Assembly: GCA_025403435.1 (NCBI GenBank)
Contig: CM046342.1
Coordinates: forward strand, 17,362,519 to 17,426,518
Origin: Artocarpus heterophyllus
Taxonomy: Eukaryota > Streptophyta > Magnoliopsida > Rosales > Moraceae
Length of the DNA stretch: 64,000 nucleotides
Direction of reading: 5' to 3'
Both the position numbers and the translations under genes were made by a program. Below, piece after piece: positions 21,140 to 32,520 of the stretch. The first letter of the stretch is position 1, and the number at the start of each line of letters is the position of its first letter. The notes under the pieces are model-generated. The model was not told the DNA's origin and did not search any database. It saw only the letters and a program-made list of their open reading frames with translations.

Positions 21140-23157
21140 TGTTGGAAAAATAGTGCGCAGCAGAATTTTAAAAATTTTTCCATCAGAGTAATTTCCAAAA
21201 CACAAGTTTGACATGCTATATGCATAAATTAACCAGATCTTACTAACCTTTGTATGCTAAATAATCTCCCGCAATCTGTGAAGAGAAATAACGTTCCAGA
21301 AGAGTCTCAATCAACTGGTCTTCTTTGCTATTCTCTATCCACGACTGGATTGAGTGTGGGCTCACACGTACAGCTTTTCCACCGATGACTCTCCTTCCAA
21401 CCAATCGAGAGAACCTAAAGCAAGTGTTCGTGATTTGTGAACAAAAGCTCTCAAGGAGTTTTAGATTCTCACTTAGTAGAGCATCACTCTTAATCTCTCA
21501 ATCGATCTAAGTAACTTCTGAGAATCACTCCCTATTTATAGGGGTTGGTCCTAGGGTCAGTCCTCATCAGATTAGGTCTCAAAATTCAGATTAGAATCAA
21601 ATTCGGATCAATATCTGATAAGATCTGCGTGGATACGTGTGATCTTATCCTTTGCTAATTGGCAGGCCAAACCACTTGATCAGCAGGTCGAATAGGTCCC
21701 ATCGGCAGGCCGAACACGTCCATCGACAAGCCAAACTGTTGAATAAAAATCTCACGAATCTTTTATTTGTCACCCGAGATTCTATAGGATAAAGTCTTAA
21801 TTTTAATTCAAATAACCCAATAGAAAAGTTATCTGATCAAAACAAATTTATCTAGATAATCTCTAAGAAAATAAATCAATTCTCAATAATTCTATAAATT
21901 TATCTTGATCTAATTTATCCAAAATTAAATCAACCGATCAACAGACAAGAATTATTTGATCTCAATAATTCAACAAGTTTATCTTGAATTAATTTCTTAC
22001 AAAATTAATTCAACCGATAAACAGACATGAATTATTTAATTCTTCCAAATTTTAACCAATCTAATAAATCCAACACAAGTCACCAATTATTGAAAAAACA
22101 CGCCGTTTCGTTACAGGATGTTGTGAGCTAGCAAAGTGGACCAAATGGACCTATATAGTTCAAGCTCCTGATAATTATGAAACCCAATATCCCATATATA
22201 CATTTCATAATTATCAACTCCAACGTTACTCCACTAAAAGCTTGGAGTTGCACTCTTGAATTACATAGAATTACGAAGCTCGTATAGCTAAGTCTCCATG
22301 ACAAATCATTGTGTATCGTATCCCCATAATTAGCTTAAGGACAAGTTCTATCTTACCTTCCCAATTATTTTTATCTTACGTTCCATTATCTCACCATCAG
22401 AAAACTTACCATCCAAGGATAATATACCATTCGGTTACACCTATGTATCCAAATGGTTGAGCACTCTAGTTTTCCTATTACAAGATAACGTATAGAAGAG
22501 GATATCATTACTCCTAAAGAGGAGCTATGGATTCTATATCTATGAATAACAAGTCTACACCATCTAGAGTCATGCCTCCAACGTACCGGTATGCATACCA
22601 CTATTAAGATGTGGGTGTCACCCTTTGGTACATCAAAAGACACAAGTCAAGACACCGGGCCCACTATTCATCTCAGGATTAAGATACAACACAAATGATT
22701 ATTTAAAGTGAATCGATTTGCCGAGACATAATTATTAATCAAAATCAATTCACTTTATGTCCCGATCCAACACATCGTCACTTATGACAACGTGCCAATG
22801 TTTCTATTCACGGAGTCCTCCTCCGATAGTCAAGACAAACCATCTCCCAAAAGGGATATAGACAACATAACAATCTTTGCATGAATAAAGCGCCCAACTT
22901 TATTCCCTCAATTGCGGATCGTGTGATTTAGACTATCACCTTAAGAATCGTGTCTTCCGCATAATCCGTCCATCATATGCCCAATTCTTAAGGTTCAAAC
23001 CGACAGTCTCAGACTATTATTTGCTTAACATATATTCAACAAATATGAACGTAAAGTGGATAAGATTTGGTATATAAATAATGAATAAATTCTTTATTGA
23101 TAAAAATGTCTCCAAAAACTTATACATTTTTGCTCCTTAGGGCATACATGTCTAACA
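21140..23157 (-). repeat. copia-B1 3' LTR (2018 bp)
   Basis: In element sense it starts TGTTAGACATGTATGCCC at 23157 and ends CCAACA at 21140. It is very similar throughout to 31921-33951. A palindrome cluster (about 21657-21740) and a TATA box (21533-21540) lie toward the end of the LTR in element sense. Confidence 0.92.
21533..21540 (-). promoter_or_regulatory. TATA box of copia-B LTR
   Basis: On the minus strand the sequence reads CCTATAAATAGGGAGTGATT, a canonical plant TATA box. The TATAAATA is kept in the LTRs at 31921, 47390 and 57239. The palindrome cluster lies about 120 bp upstream of it. Confidence 0.7.
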
Positions 23158-23170
23158 ATCTCCCACTTGC
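23158..23170 (-). other. copia-B1 polypurine tract
   Basis: On the minus strand GCAAGTGGGAGAT abuts the LTR start TGTTAGAC. It is the plus-strand primer site. Confidence 0.85.
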
Positions 23171-23195
23171 ACTAAGTGAGTAAATTTGACAAATC

Positions 23196-23844
23196 TTACA
23201 TCCCTATAGCTTCCACATGCCTCTCGAAGACTCTCCCAGTAAGTGTCTTCATAAATGGATCAGCTAAATTGTCCTCTGACGCGCTCTTGCACACCGTGAC
23301 ATGCCCGCCCTCAAAGAAGTCCTTTATCACATGATACTTCTGATCAATATGCTTACTTTTCTTGTGAAATCTTGGTTCCTTAGCATTAGCTACTGCCGTA
23401 CTGTTATCACAGTATAGTGATACCGCTTTATCTATACCAAGAACTACCTCAAGATCCCCAAGGAACTTGCGAAGCCACGTTGCTTCTTTCGAAGCATCAC
23501 TAGCTGCCACATACTCAGCCTCCATCGTTGAATCTGAAGTGCAATCTTGCTTAACACTTCTCCAACTGATGGCACCGCCTCCCAGAGTAAACACAAAACC
23601 CGAAGTCAATTTCCTAGAATCCAGACAGGATTTAAAATCTGAGTCAGTATATCCTAGAGGAGTCAGGTCCTCACCCGAATATACAAGCATATACCCTCGA
23701 GTCCTTCTCAGGTACTTAAAAATATGCTTTATCGCAACCCAATGGTTCGGTCCTAGATCCGCCTGAAATCGACTTACAATCCTGACTGCATAGCAAATAT
23801 CTGGTCGTGTGCAAAGCATGGCATACATGAGACTACCCACTGCC
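23196..23844 (-). pseudogene. copia-B1 Pol, end of reverse transcriptase and RNase H
   Basis: This is the C-terminal part of the copia-B1 polyprotein, separated from the rest by the solo LTR. An open frame begins at the insert edge with GSLMYAMLCTRPDICYAV. It continues with GYTDSDF, SGFVFTLGGGAISW, TMEAEYVAAS, LYCDNSTAV and SKHIDQKYH, ending NLADPFMK near a TAA stop at 23196-23198. The RNase H acidic residues in TDSD, EAEY and CDNS are visible. The usual DPFTK reads DPFMK. This stretch has no stop codon, but it cannot be translated with the rest of Pol. Confidence 0.88.
23840..23844. other. Target-site duplication of nested gypsy-C LTR (CTGCC), left
   Basis: CTGCC here and at 26961-26965 flank TGTAACACC...GCATTACA. 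In copia-B2 the corresponding uninterrupted sequence near 52272 reads CACTGCTGAAGTATAAGG, which confirms the empty site. Confidence 0.92.
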
Positions 23845-24190
23845 TGTAACACCCCTTAATTCGGACGTCACAGATTTCGTTACATACTTACATTCGTACA
23901 TGCATAAACATTAAACTTATTAATAATATCAAGCTTAATCATTACTATTGAATTTAAAAGCACTTAAACATACATTACCAGGATCCATTCATACGTTTTT
24001 TTTTTTTTTTAAAAAAAAAACTTAACATTGTTTAATTCATTCCTTATCATAATTTATTCAATTATACTTATAACAATCATGAACTTATTTAATAATATAG
24101 ATTTATCAAATTGTAACATCAGGACTTATAAAAATATCACATTTAAATCTCTTTGATCATCATATCATTTGAAAACTCATTTATTCCCAC

Positions 24191-24385
24191 AGTTCGGCAG
24201 GCCGAACTTGGGACTTCGGTAGGCCGAACATTATCGGCAAGCCAGGGCTCCCTCAACCGGCAGGCCGGCAGAGGCTATGCAATTTGAACTAAAAATTTAT
24301 CCATGTTTGGCAGGCCAGAAATTCGATTGGCAGGCCGAACTTTTGGTCTTCGGCAGGCCGGCCACAGAGTTCGGCAGGCCCTCCG
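24191..24385 (+). repeat. CGGCAGGCC cluster 1 in gypsy-C LTR
   Basis: About eight units (TTCGGCAGGCCGAAC and variants such as TTCGGTAGGCCGAAC) have the AG centre on the plus strand, which is the CT centre in the element's own sense. Confidence 0.8.
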
Positions 24386-24704
24386 AGACCAAATTCCTTA
24401 GGAAAAACTTAATTTAAAACATACCAACTTTTCGTAAAATATAGTGAAAGTTTGTAATTCATTAGAAAATGATAAAATAACTTATAAAACCATAATATAA
24501 GTATTCTTAAAAACTTAACATAAAAAAAATATGTTCAAAATATGTAACTTGATTAAATCATAAAATCATTAAATCATAAATTGTTCTTCTTGGCTTGCTT
24601 CCGGTTACAATTCATCGTTCATGTTGCTCACACGTCTTCCCATGTCCTCCACCTATTCCATGATTCTCTAACCGTTATCTGCAACATGACACTTAAAACA
24701 TGAT

Positions 24705-24718
24705 TAAGCTAACGCTTA
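24705..24718 (-). other. gypsy-C LTR stem-loop TAAGC-GTTA-GCTTA
   Basis: On the minus strand it sits in CTTACTAAGC...GCTTAATC, matching the gypsy-A block CCTACTGAGC...GCTCACG. The second stem pair is A-T here and G-C in gypsy-A, so pairing is kept. Confidence 0.55.
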
Positions 24719-26563
24719 GTAAGTACATATAATTCTCACAATTTAAAACATTCCATATACATCATCATCATCATCATTGTCATCATATCAGAACAGTGCC
24801 TTAAGCACAAATTCATAAAACATATCTTTCATAACGTTGACCATGTTAAAACTTGTTCCATTTTTATCTTAAGGGCCCAAGTGTTGCACCATAAACATCA
24901 TCATAGGCGCGCCGTCATGAGAGGAGAAGGGCAGCTAATCCCAAACCAAACATGACATCATAATATAACATTTCATAACATTGGGTGTGCAACACTTATT
25001 AGGTGATACATATATACATACTTTTCATACTTTAAAACATGCCATAAACATCATGCATAACTTAAAATCATGAAAATCTTTCATAAGAAATCCTTTAAGG
25101 AAAATTATCATAAAATCATCATGAATATCATTATGATCATATCGTCAAACCTTGTAAAAACATGTGTCATGTTGCAAGTGAGAATGTACTTACCTTATCG
25201 TTAGCTTACTTAACCTTAACGTGATCTGGTGACGACGCCGCGGTCTCGTAGTGCTCGCTTCTTGAGTGTTCATGCCATTTATCCATTTAAAGATACAATA
25301 AAGATCAATACTTATCATGAAATATCCATACACGTAACATTCATTCATATAATATTCACATATCCATACACTCATCTCATATTATAAACATAATTCATAA
25401 CCATAAAAAAATCATCATCACCTAAACATGTTATTATGATTTTTCTTAAATCAAAAAATTACCTTAAGTATATAAAACAAACCATACATTTTAGACATAA
25501 TTATCTTTTAAATAAAATATTTTCTAACAATTAATATATTTATATTTTAATTTAAAACTTCATACAAGCATCATATTATCATGCATGAAATTATTTTATT
25601 ATCATAAAATCTTTTAAACATACATAACATTTTATAAACAAAAATTCAGAAATAACATTTATTAAAACATTTTTCTTAATGAATTCCCATAAAAATTTCA
25701 TAACATATAAATAAAACACATTCATCTTACATACTCATACACACGCATATTTTAACAACTTTTCATGAAAACATCATATTTACCCCTTGAATGAGCATTA
25801 CATTTTTCATACTTTTGGAATTAAACAGTAACATTTTACTGTCAGGGGTAGAAGACAGAAATATCATTTTTCATTAAAACATTGAAATGACATGAAACTT
25901 AGAAAAAAAAAAAAACATCACATAACATATACATAACATCATATATAAAAAAAAACGTCGAGACAAAATACAATACCTAACGAGGAGAAGAATTTCTTTT
26001 CAAAAATACCAAAAAAAAACTGAATTTATACTTGGAAATATCTTCTTAAAACCCCTTGATTTTAATCAATGAAACAAGACCTTTTTCTTTCAATATACTC
26101 AGAAAATTTTCGTGGAAGAGAGAGAGAAATTTCATGAGGAAGAGAAGAGGAAGAGAAATGAAAGTACATCTCAAAAATTTTTAAGAGAGAGAAAGCGTGA
26201 GAGGAGAGAAAATAATAATAAAAAAAAGAAACGTTAAAATTTTTAACGTAATAAACACCATTATGGGAATTCAATTCCCTTCATTAAGTCAGAAAATTCT
26301 GACTGTTAAGGGCTGTTGGCGTGGAAGGAAAGAAGAGAAAGAAAAGGAAAGTCAAATCACTTCATCAATCCTACCATAATTTGCCCTCTTAAAATAGGAA
26401 ACCTCTTAAAATAATACAAATTAATACAAGTCAAATCCTTTAATTTTCTTAACTGATAAAAACATTCCATTATTATGTCAATTAATCACATTAATTCATC
26501 CAATTAATGTAATTAACTCAGCCATAACTCTGGAGAGATTTTTGCTGACTGCTCGTCAGCCAT

Positions 26564-26695
26564 GTTCAGCCTGCCAGTTTTCCCCTTCGGCCTGTCGGTT
26601 CCAGCAAGTTCGGCCAGCCGGTGGGTTTCTTCGGCCTGCCGATCTCGACAAGAAGTTCGGCCTGTAGATCTTAAAAGTTTGGCCTGCTGATCTGT
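26564..26695 (-). repeat. CGGCAGGCC cluster 2 in gypsy-C LTR, inverted
   Basis: About six units read TTCGGCCTGCCGATC and the like on the plus strand, opposite to cluster 1. The two clusters are separated by about 2.2 kb. Confidence 0.75.
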
Positions 26696-26960
26696 CATTA
26701 AATGCCATAACATAAAATATTCATACATCATTACATCATAAATAATCATATTGCATCATAAATAAACATATACTTAGAATTTTACATGAACACTAGAGCA
26801 CAACGATCCCATGCGGTCGTCACCTGTCACAAAACTTGACATAAAAAGTTAGTAACATGCACATCGCATATCATATCATATAACGTGATTTATTAATAAC
26901 ATTCCTTAATAACGTTACTAACTTAACGTGGTCCGTTACATAAAATAGGCGGGCATTACA

Positions 26961-29900
26961 CTGCCGAAGCATAAGGCACCTTCTTCATGTATTCTCTTTC
27001 TTCATAAGACTTTGGAGAGTCTTTCTTAGAAAGAGTAATTCCAAACCTGGATGGTTGCCCACCTTTCTTAGAATCCTGCATTGCAAACCTCTTGAGAATT
27101 TTATCTATGTAGCCGGCCTATGACAAAGCTATCATTTTGTTCTTCCTATCTCGAAAGTTCTGGATACCAAGAACAAAATTAGCCTCACTTACTTCCTTCA
27201 TGTCAAACTGTTTGGTCAACCATAATTTGACCGATGACAATGCCCCAACGTCATTGTCAATTAGCAGAATGTCATCTACATAGGCAGTAGAAAAACCACC
27301 TTCCCATCCTTAATGTGTTTATAAACACATGGTTCATCCACATCTTGTGAGAACCCATAAGTCTTGATCACCTGATCAAATCTTATGTTCCAAGAATGAG
27401 AAGCCTGCTTAAGTCCATAAATTGACTTTAGCAGCTTACAAACCTTACCCTCTTGACCCATAACCTTGAACCCGTTTGGTTGTTCCATACAAATAGACTC
27501 ATCAAGATAGCCATTCAAAAAAGCCATGTTGACATCCATCTGCCAAATCTCATAGTCGAGAGAGGGAGCTATGGATAATAGAATCCGGATGGACTTAAGC
27601 ATGGCTACAGGTGAAAAGGTTTCCTCATAATCAATTTCTTCCTTTTGTGTATAACCCTTAGCTACCAGTCTAGCCTTAAAGGTTTCGACCTTTCCATCCA
27701 CTCCTCTTTTCCTCTTGTAGATCCACTTACACCCTATGGGTTTTACCCCTTCGGGAAGATCCATAAGCTCCCAAACTTGATTAGTCTCCATAGACTTCAT
27801 CTTAATGTTCATGGCCTCTGTCCAGAGTTTTGAATCAACATCCTCCATAGCTTATGCGTAAGTATAAGGATGCCTGTCATGTTCATCTAGTTCAGCCAAG
27901 AAGACCTCCCCATTGAACATATACCTCTCAGGTTGACGTCCGATTCTCCCACTACGCCGAAGCCCCTGAGGTTGTTGTTTAGGTTTGTTTGGTTTTTCTA
28001 CACCGATCGGAATGGTTTCATTTAGAACCTCCGGAGTGAATTGATCACTCCTTAACTCCTCAAGCACCACTTTGCTTCGAGGTTTAAAGTCGTCCATGTA
28101 ACTCTCCTCAAGAAAAGTTACATTAGTTGAAACCACGACTTTATTTTCCTTTGGGTTATAAAAATAACCCCTTTAGTCCCTTTTGGATATCCTGTAAACA
28201 CGCAAACTTCTGAACGTGCTTCCAACTTATTTGGATCCTTAAACAGGACATGAACCGGACATTCCCATATGCGAATATGGTTTAAGGATGTCTTCCTACT
28301 TGTCCACAACTCGTGAGGAGTTTTAGGGACCAATTTTGAAGGCACATTGTTCAAAAGATAACATGTGGTTTGTAGTGGATATCCCCAAAAGGATAAAGGC
28401 AATGATGAATAACTCATCATGGACCCAATCATGTCCAACAAAGTCCTCTTTCTTTTCTCCGCTATGCTATTCTGCTGCGGAGTGCCCAGCACAGTCAAAT
28501 GGGATAAAATTCGATTCTCTAACAAGTGTTCCAAGAACTCCTCAGAAAGGTATTCCCCACCTCGATTTGATCGAAGTGCCTTTTTGGGTCTACCCAATTT
28601 CTTTTCCACTTCAGCCCGAAACTCCTGAACTTGTCAAAAGTTTCGCTTTTGTGGTGCATCAGGTACACATACCCATATCTTGAGTAATCGTCAATAAAAT
28701 TGACGAAGTACTCATACCCTCCTCGTGCCTGGATGTTCATCGGTCCACAAACATCACTATGCATAAGTTCTAGAACCCCTTCGGCCCTATTGCCCTTAGA
28801 CCCGAATGGTCTTTTCGTCATTTTACCCTCTAAACAAGATTCACATTGAGGTATAGATTCCACCTTTAAGTGACTTAAAGGTCCATCCCTTACCAACCTT
28901 TGAATCCTATTCAGGTTAATATGACCAAGGCGCAAATGCCAAAGATAAGTCTTATTAGAGTGAAAAGTTTTAATTCTTTTAGAGTTATTATCATTTATCT
29001 CAACATTAAGCAATAAGTCCATCTTAGGTTTGATAAAGTATAGATTATTTTGCATCCATCTAGAACAGATAAAAAATTTATTTTTACGAATCACCACTTT
29101 ATCATTAAAAGAAACTAAGTAGGAGTATTTAAATAAACAAGCTACAGAAATTAAATTCCTTTTAAATTTAGGAACATAAAAACAATCTTGCAAAAATAAA
29201 TTCCTATAATTATCAAAATAAAGATGGACGTCTCCCACTGCTTCTGTTGAGACCAAGGATCCATCGCCCATCCAAAGCGTGAAGTCCTCATGAAGTAGAG
29301 TTCTCGTTTCTTTGAACCCCTGTAGAGAAACACAAACATGATTAGTTGCACTGGAATCTATGACCTAGATGTCACTGGATTCCTCAACCAAATAAGTTTC
29401 TAAATATAGAAGATCACACCTACCTCCTTTGGAAAGAAAGTCCTTGCAATGCTTCTTGATATGCCTGACATTTCCATAGAAGAAGCACTTAAGCTTCTTC
29501 GGGTTCTTCTTCTTCTTCTTCTTGTTCTTGGTAGTAGCAGGAATAGAAGACTTCCTGTTTTTGGCCAGTTGCTTCTTTCCATTCCCAGAGTTAGGATTGA
29601 AACCAGAAGCAGCTACCATGTTGGCCTCACCACCAGCAGGAGACTCCCTGATTAACAGTTCAAACTCCTGTAACTGTTTCATCAGTTCTGTTAAGGTCAT
29701 ATCCCATCTATTGCTTAAATTAAAAGTGGCTCTAAATGGAATAAATTCCTTAGACAGAGTCTCAAAGATCATAGTCATCTGAGTTTCAGCATCGATGTAG
29801 GCTCCATTGGTTTGAGCCTCAGCGAGGAAACCCATGACCAACATTATGTGCTCCTTTACAGATGTCCCCAGCCTCTGTCTACAGTTTAAGAGTTTCCGAA

Positions 29901-30243
29901 GCGTCTCTTGCCTCTTTATTATGGCTTGGCCTCCAAACATATCCTCAAGATTATCCAAGATCTGTTTTACAGTCTCATAATCCTGTTGTTGAGCCTGCAG
30001 CATGTTGTTCATGCTAGCCATAACATAGCAGCGGGCCTGATCATTAGCATCTTTCCAGCGATCATATGCTTAGAATTGCTCATTACTTGAGTCTCTCGTA
30101 GGCTAGGGAGGACAAGGGGTTGTCAGTACATATTTCAATTTCTCAAAGGATAGGACGATATCCAGGTTTCATTTCCAATCGTTATAGTTCTCATCGGTTA
30201 ATTGGTTTTTGTCAAGTTTCGATGATAAAGCGTTTTTAGACAT
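26961..30243 (-). pseudogene. copia-B1 Gag-Pol: gag, protease, integrase, reverse transcriptase
   Basis: The start ATG at 30243-30241 is followed by MSKNALSSKLDKNQLTDENY and then an early TGA in the DWK context. Gag is open again from 30021 (MASMNNMLQAQQ). The zinc knuckle reads C-FFYG-N-VRH-IKKHC, its second Cys replaced by Tyr. A TAG interrupts just before the protease, whose motif reads D-S-S-A instead of D-S-G-A. Integrase has its zinc-binding region (HLRLGH, CESC), then HSDVCGP, RSNRGGEY with the second catalytic Asp replaced by Asn, and AEKRKRTL with Glu kept. Reverse transcriptase (27848-27276) has QMDV, and a frameshift lies just before YVDD. The rest of Pol is at 23196-23844. The copy is inactive by several independent lesions. 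Confidence 0.9.
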
Positions 30244-30408
30244 TTTTAATCTACAATAAAGAATCATATACCAAACATAAGCAAACATGTAATAATAATT
30301 TAGCAAGATAACACAATCATGTAAAAATTATACAAATGTGTTTATGTGTCAAAACCTTAAAAATATCACAACCTTATAACGATAATCCCCAACTCAAAAT
30401 TCAACAAG

Positions 30409-30656
30409 CTCCTAGGAGAGTCATGCCAAATTCAATCAGGAACACGAATCCCCTCCTGATTAATATATGCCATCTAGGACCCGTATGATCCAGCATATTT
30501 TAATAATCGTTTCTTTGGCCATTAATTTTATTAACAGAGCTCCTAAGGGAGGTTAATAATAAAATTAATGTGAGTGTATAACCATCGTTTCAATATTTTA
30601 TCCTTGATTTATAATCACCACCTAGGGGTGTGCAACCATAAATCATGCTAAAATAC
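30409..30656 (-). other. copia-B1 leader: CCTAGG palindromes inside inverted repeats
   Basis: Three palindrome-like blocks (plus strand CTCCTAGGAG at 30410, CTCCTAAGGGAG at 30540, ACCTAGGGGTG at 30620) occur within 225 bp. The second sits in the loop of an inverted repeat spanning 30520-30570 (arm CATTAATTTTATTAAC). The third sits in one spanning 30592-30656 (arms ATATTTTATCCTTGATTTAT and ATAAATCATGCTAAAATAC). The arrangement is kept in copia-B2 at about 55713-55956. It lies between the primer-binding site and gag, so it would be in the genomic RNA leader. Confidence 0.6.
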
Positions 30657-31213
30657 CTTATCCTCTCAAAGATCCAATCTGGTACATGATAGAATCTCTT
30701 CCTAGGGTTTGGGACCACCATGTTCTGCCTATGGACCAACGATGGAGGCCTTAGGTCCTCTCTTTGAAAACCTTCTCCCACTCAATCTTTTGAAATCAAG
30801 GTTTTATTTTAAGAATATGCATAAACAATTTTAATATGAGCGGCACTTCCTATTTTATATGACATGTTATCAATATACATGGCAAATCATATTATAATGC
30901 AGACAAGCAAAGCAATAAAGCAAAGCTTCAAGCAAAATAATAATAATAACTGTAATATTATGGCTCCACCCTAGAGAATAGAAAACTAAGATTATAAGAG
31001 AATAATCGAGACATATTATCGATTCTTCATCCTTGAATCCTCAAGCTGTATCCTTCTTTCTGTAATTCTATCTTCAAGTCTTCAATCCCGTATGAATTGA
31101 ACACTTCATATTTCCAGTCATTTTCAAATTTAATGTTTCTCAGAATTATCCCAAAAATAAAATTAAAACTGCATTGAAAAAACTACACCTTTTTTGGAAA
31201 TTTTTTAGCTCTT

Positions 31214-31421
31214 GGTCGGTAGGCCGATTTGGGTGATCGGCCTGCCGGTCATGTTCCATCGGCCTGCCGATCAGTAAGATCAGCCTGCCGACCCATGAAA
31301 GTTCGGCCTACCGGCAGAGCCAGCCGATTTCTGCCCCACTGATGGCCTACCGAACCACACGTCCGGCCTACCGATCTGTGACCATCGGCCTGCCGAACTG
31401 TGATGTTCAGCATGCCGACCG
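31214..31421 (-). repeat. CGGCAGGCC palindrome cluster in copia-B1 leader, about 9 units
   Basis: The units mostly show the CT centre on the plus strand (for example ATCGGCCTGCCGATC), that is the AG centre in element sense. The LTR cluster of the same element has the opposite orientation. Confidence 0.8.
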
Positions 31422-31902
31422 AGCAGAAATCTCCATTCCAGAAAATACAATTTTAAAGCAATTTATCAATTTTATTTTCAACAATTCAAAATCATAAAAT
31501 TAGAGACTTAGGAAATACCTTTACGCGCCATCATCTTTCTTCTAGATTCGTCTTCTTCGAATAATTATTAAATTACAAAATTTTTACAAATTTAAAATAA
31601 ATAATAATTCTTAGACGGAGATGATAGTCCGCCATCTAATTACATGAAAAACTTAGATACACATTCTAACCTCCAAGGAACCATAACCGATATAAATTAA
31701 TTAATAAATAAATAATTAAACAACGATTTAATCAACCATAATTAATTAATAAACATTCACCACATAATCCATGACAACATATATAATTTATAGAAATTAG
31801 AGTGTCAACTCTCTATAAAATTCAATTCAAGCATAGGAGAGATTAAGATCAAAAATTTTATGTATATAACATGATCACAAACTCATAAATTTATGTAAAA
31901 AC

Positions 31903-31920
31903 CATGGCTCTGATACCAAT
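31903..31920 (-). other. copia-B1 primer-binding site (tRNA-Met type)
   Basis: On the minus strand ATTGGTATCAGAGCCATG follows the LTR end CCAACA directly. It is complementary to initiator tRNA-Met and defines the element as minus strand. Confidence 0.9.
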
Positions 31921-32312
31921 TGTTGGAAAAATAGTGCGTAGCAGAATTTTAAAAATTTTTCCATCAAAGTAATTTTCAAAACACAAGTTTGACATGCTAT
32001 ATGCATAAATTAACTAGATCTTACTAACTTTTGTATGCTGAAGAACCTCCCGCAATCTGTGAAAAGAAATAATGTTTCGAAAGAGCCTCAACCAACTGGT
32101 CTTCTTTGCTATTCTCTATCCATGACCGGAGTGAGTGTGGGCTTACTCGTACAGCTCTTCCATCGGTGACTCTCCTTCCAACCAATCGAGAGAACCCAAA
32201 GCAAGTGTTCGTGATTTGTGAACAAAAGCTCTCAGGGAGTTTAAATTCTCACTTAGCAGAGTATCATTCTTAATCTCTCAATCAATCTAAGTAACTTGTG
32301 AGGATCACTCCC

Positions 32313-32320
32313 TATTTATA
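32313..32320 (-). promoter_or_regulatory. TATA box of copia-B1 5' LTR
   Basis: CTATAAATAGGGAGTGATCC on the minus strand is the promoter that would drive the full-length RNA. Confidence 0.7.
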
Positions 32321-32437
32321 GAGGTTGGTCCTAGGGTCAGTCCTCATCAAATTAGGTCTCAAAATTCAGATCAAAATCAAATTCGGATCAATATTTGATA
32401 AGATTCGTGTGGATACGAGTGATCTTATCCTTCGCTG

Positions 32438-32520
32438 ATCGGCAGGCCGAACCACCTGATCGGCAGGCCGAACACGTCCCATCGGCAGGCCGAACACGAC
32501 CATCGGCAGGCCGAATTGCC
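32438..32520 (-). repeat. TCGGCAGGCCGAAC cluster, 4 units of about 21 bp, upstream of TATA
   Basis: Four nearly perfect units read GATCGGCAGGCCGAAC on the plus strand. They lie about 118-200 bp upstream of the TATA box in element sense. Homologous positions in the other copia-B LTRs carry more decayed units. Confidence 0.85.

Larger units (their letters stand above)
23845..26960 (-). repeat. Solo LTR of a second gypsy-type family (gypsy-C), 3116 bp
   Basis: TG...CA ends are bounded by CTGCC on both sides. Read on the minus strand it starts TGTAATGCCCGCC and ends GGGGTGTTACA, resembling gypsy-A ends. A pyrimidine-rich stretch (plus 26105-26215, GA-rich) and the stem-loop at 24705-24718 lie in the same order as in gypsy-A LTRs, which supports minus orientation. 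No gag or pol sequence, primer-binding site or inner LTR boundary is visible, so I read it as a solo LTR left by LTR-LTR recombination. An unusually long non-autonomous element cannot be excluded. It holds two palindrome clusters, in opposite orientations. Confidence 0.8.

Noticed and set aside
22386..22643. 85-codon minus-strand frame, partly repeated at 33242-33436
   Set aside because: It lies inside copia-B LTRs and is shortened in the other copies, so it is not a conserved gene.
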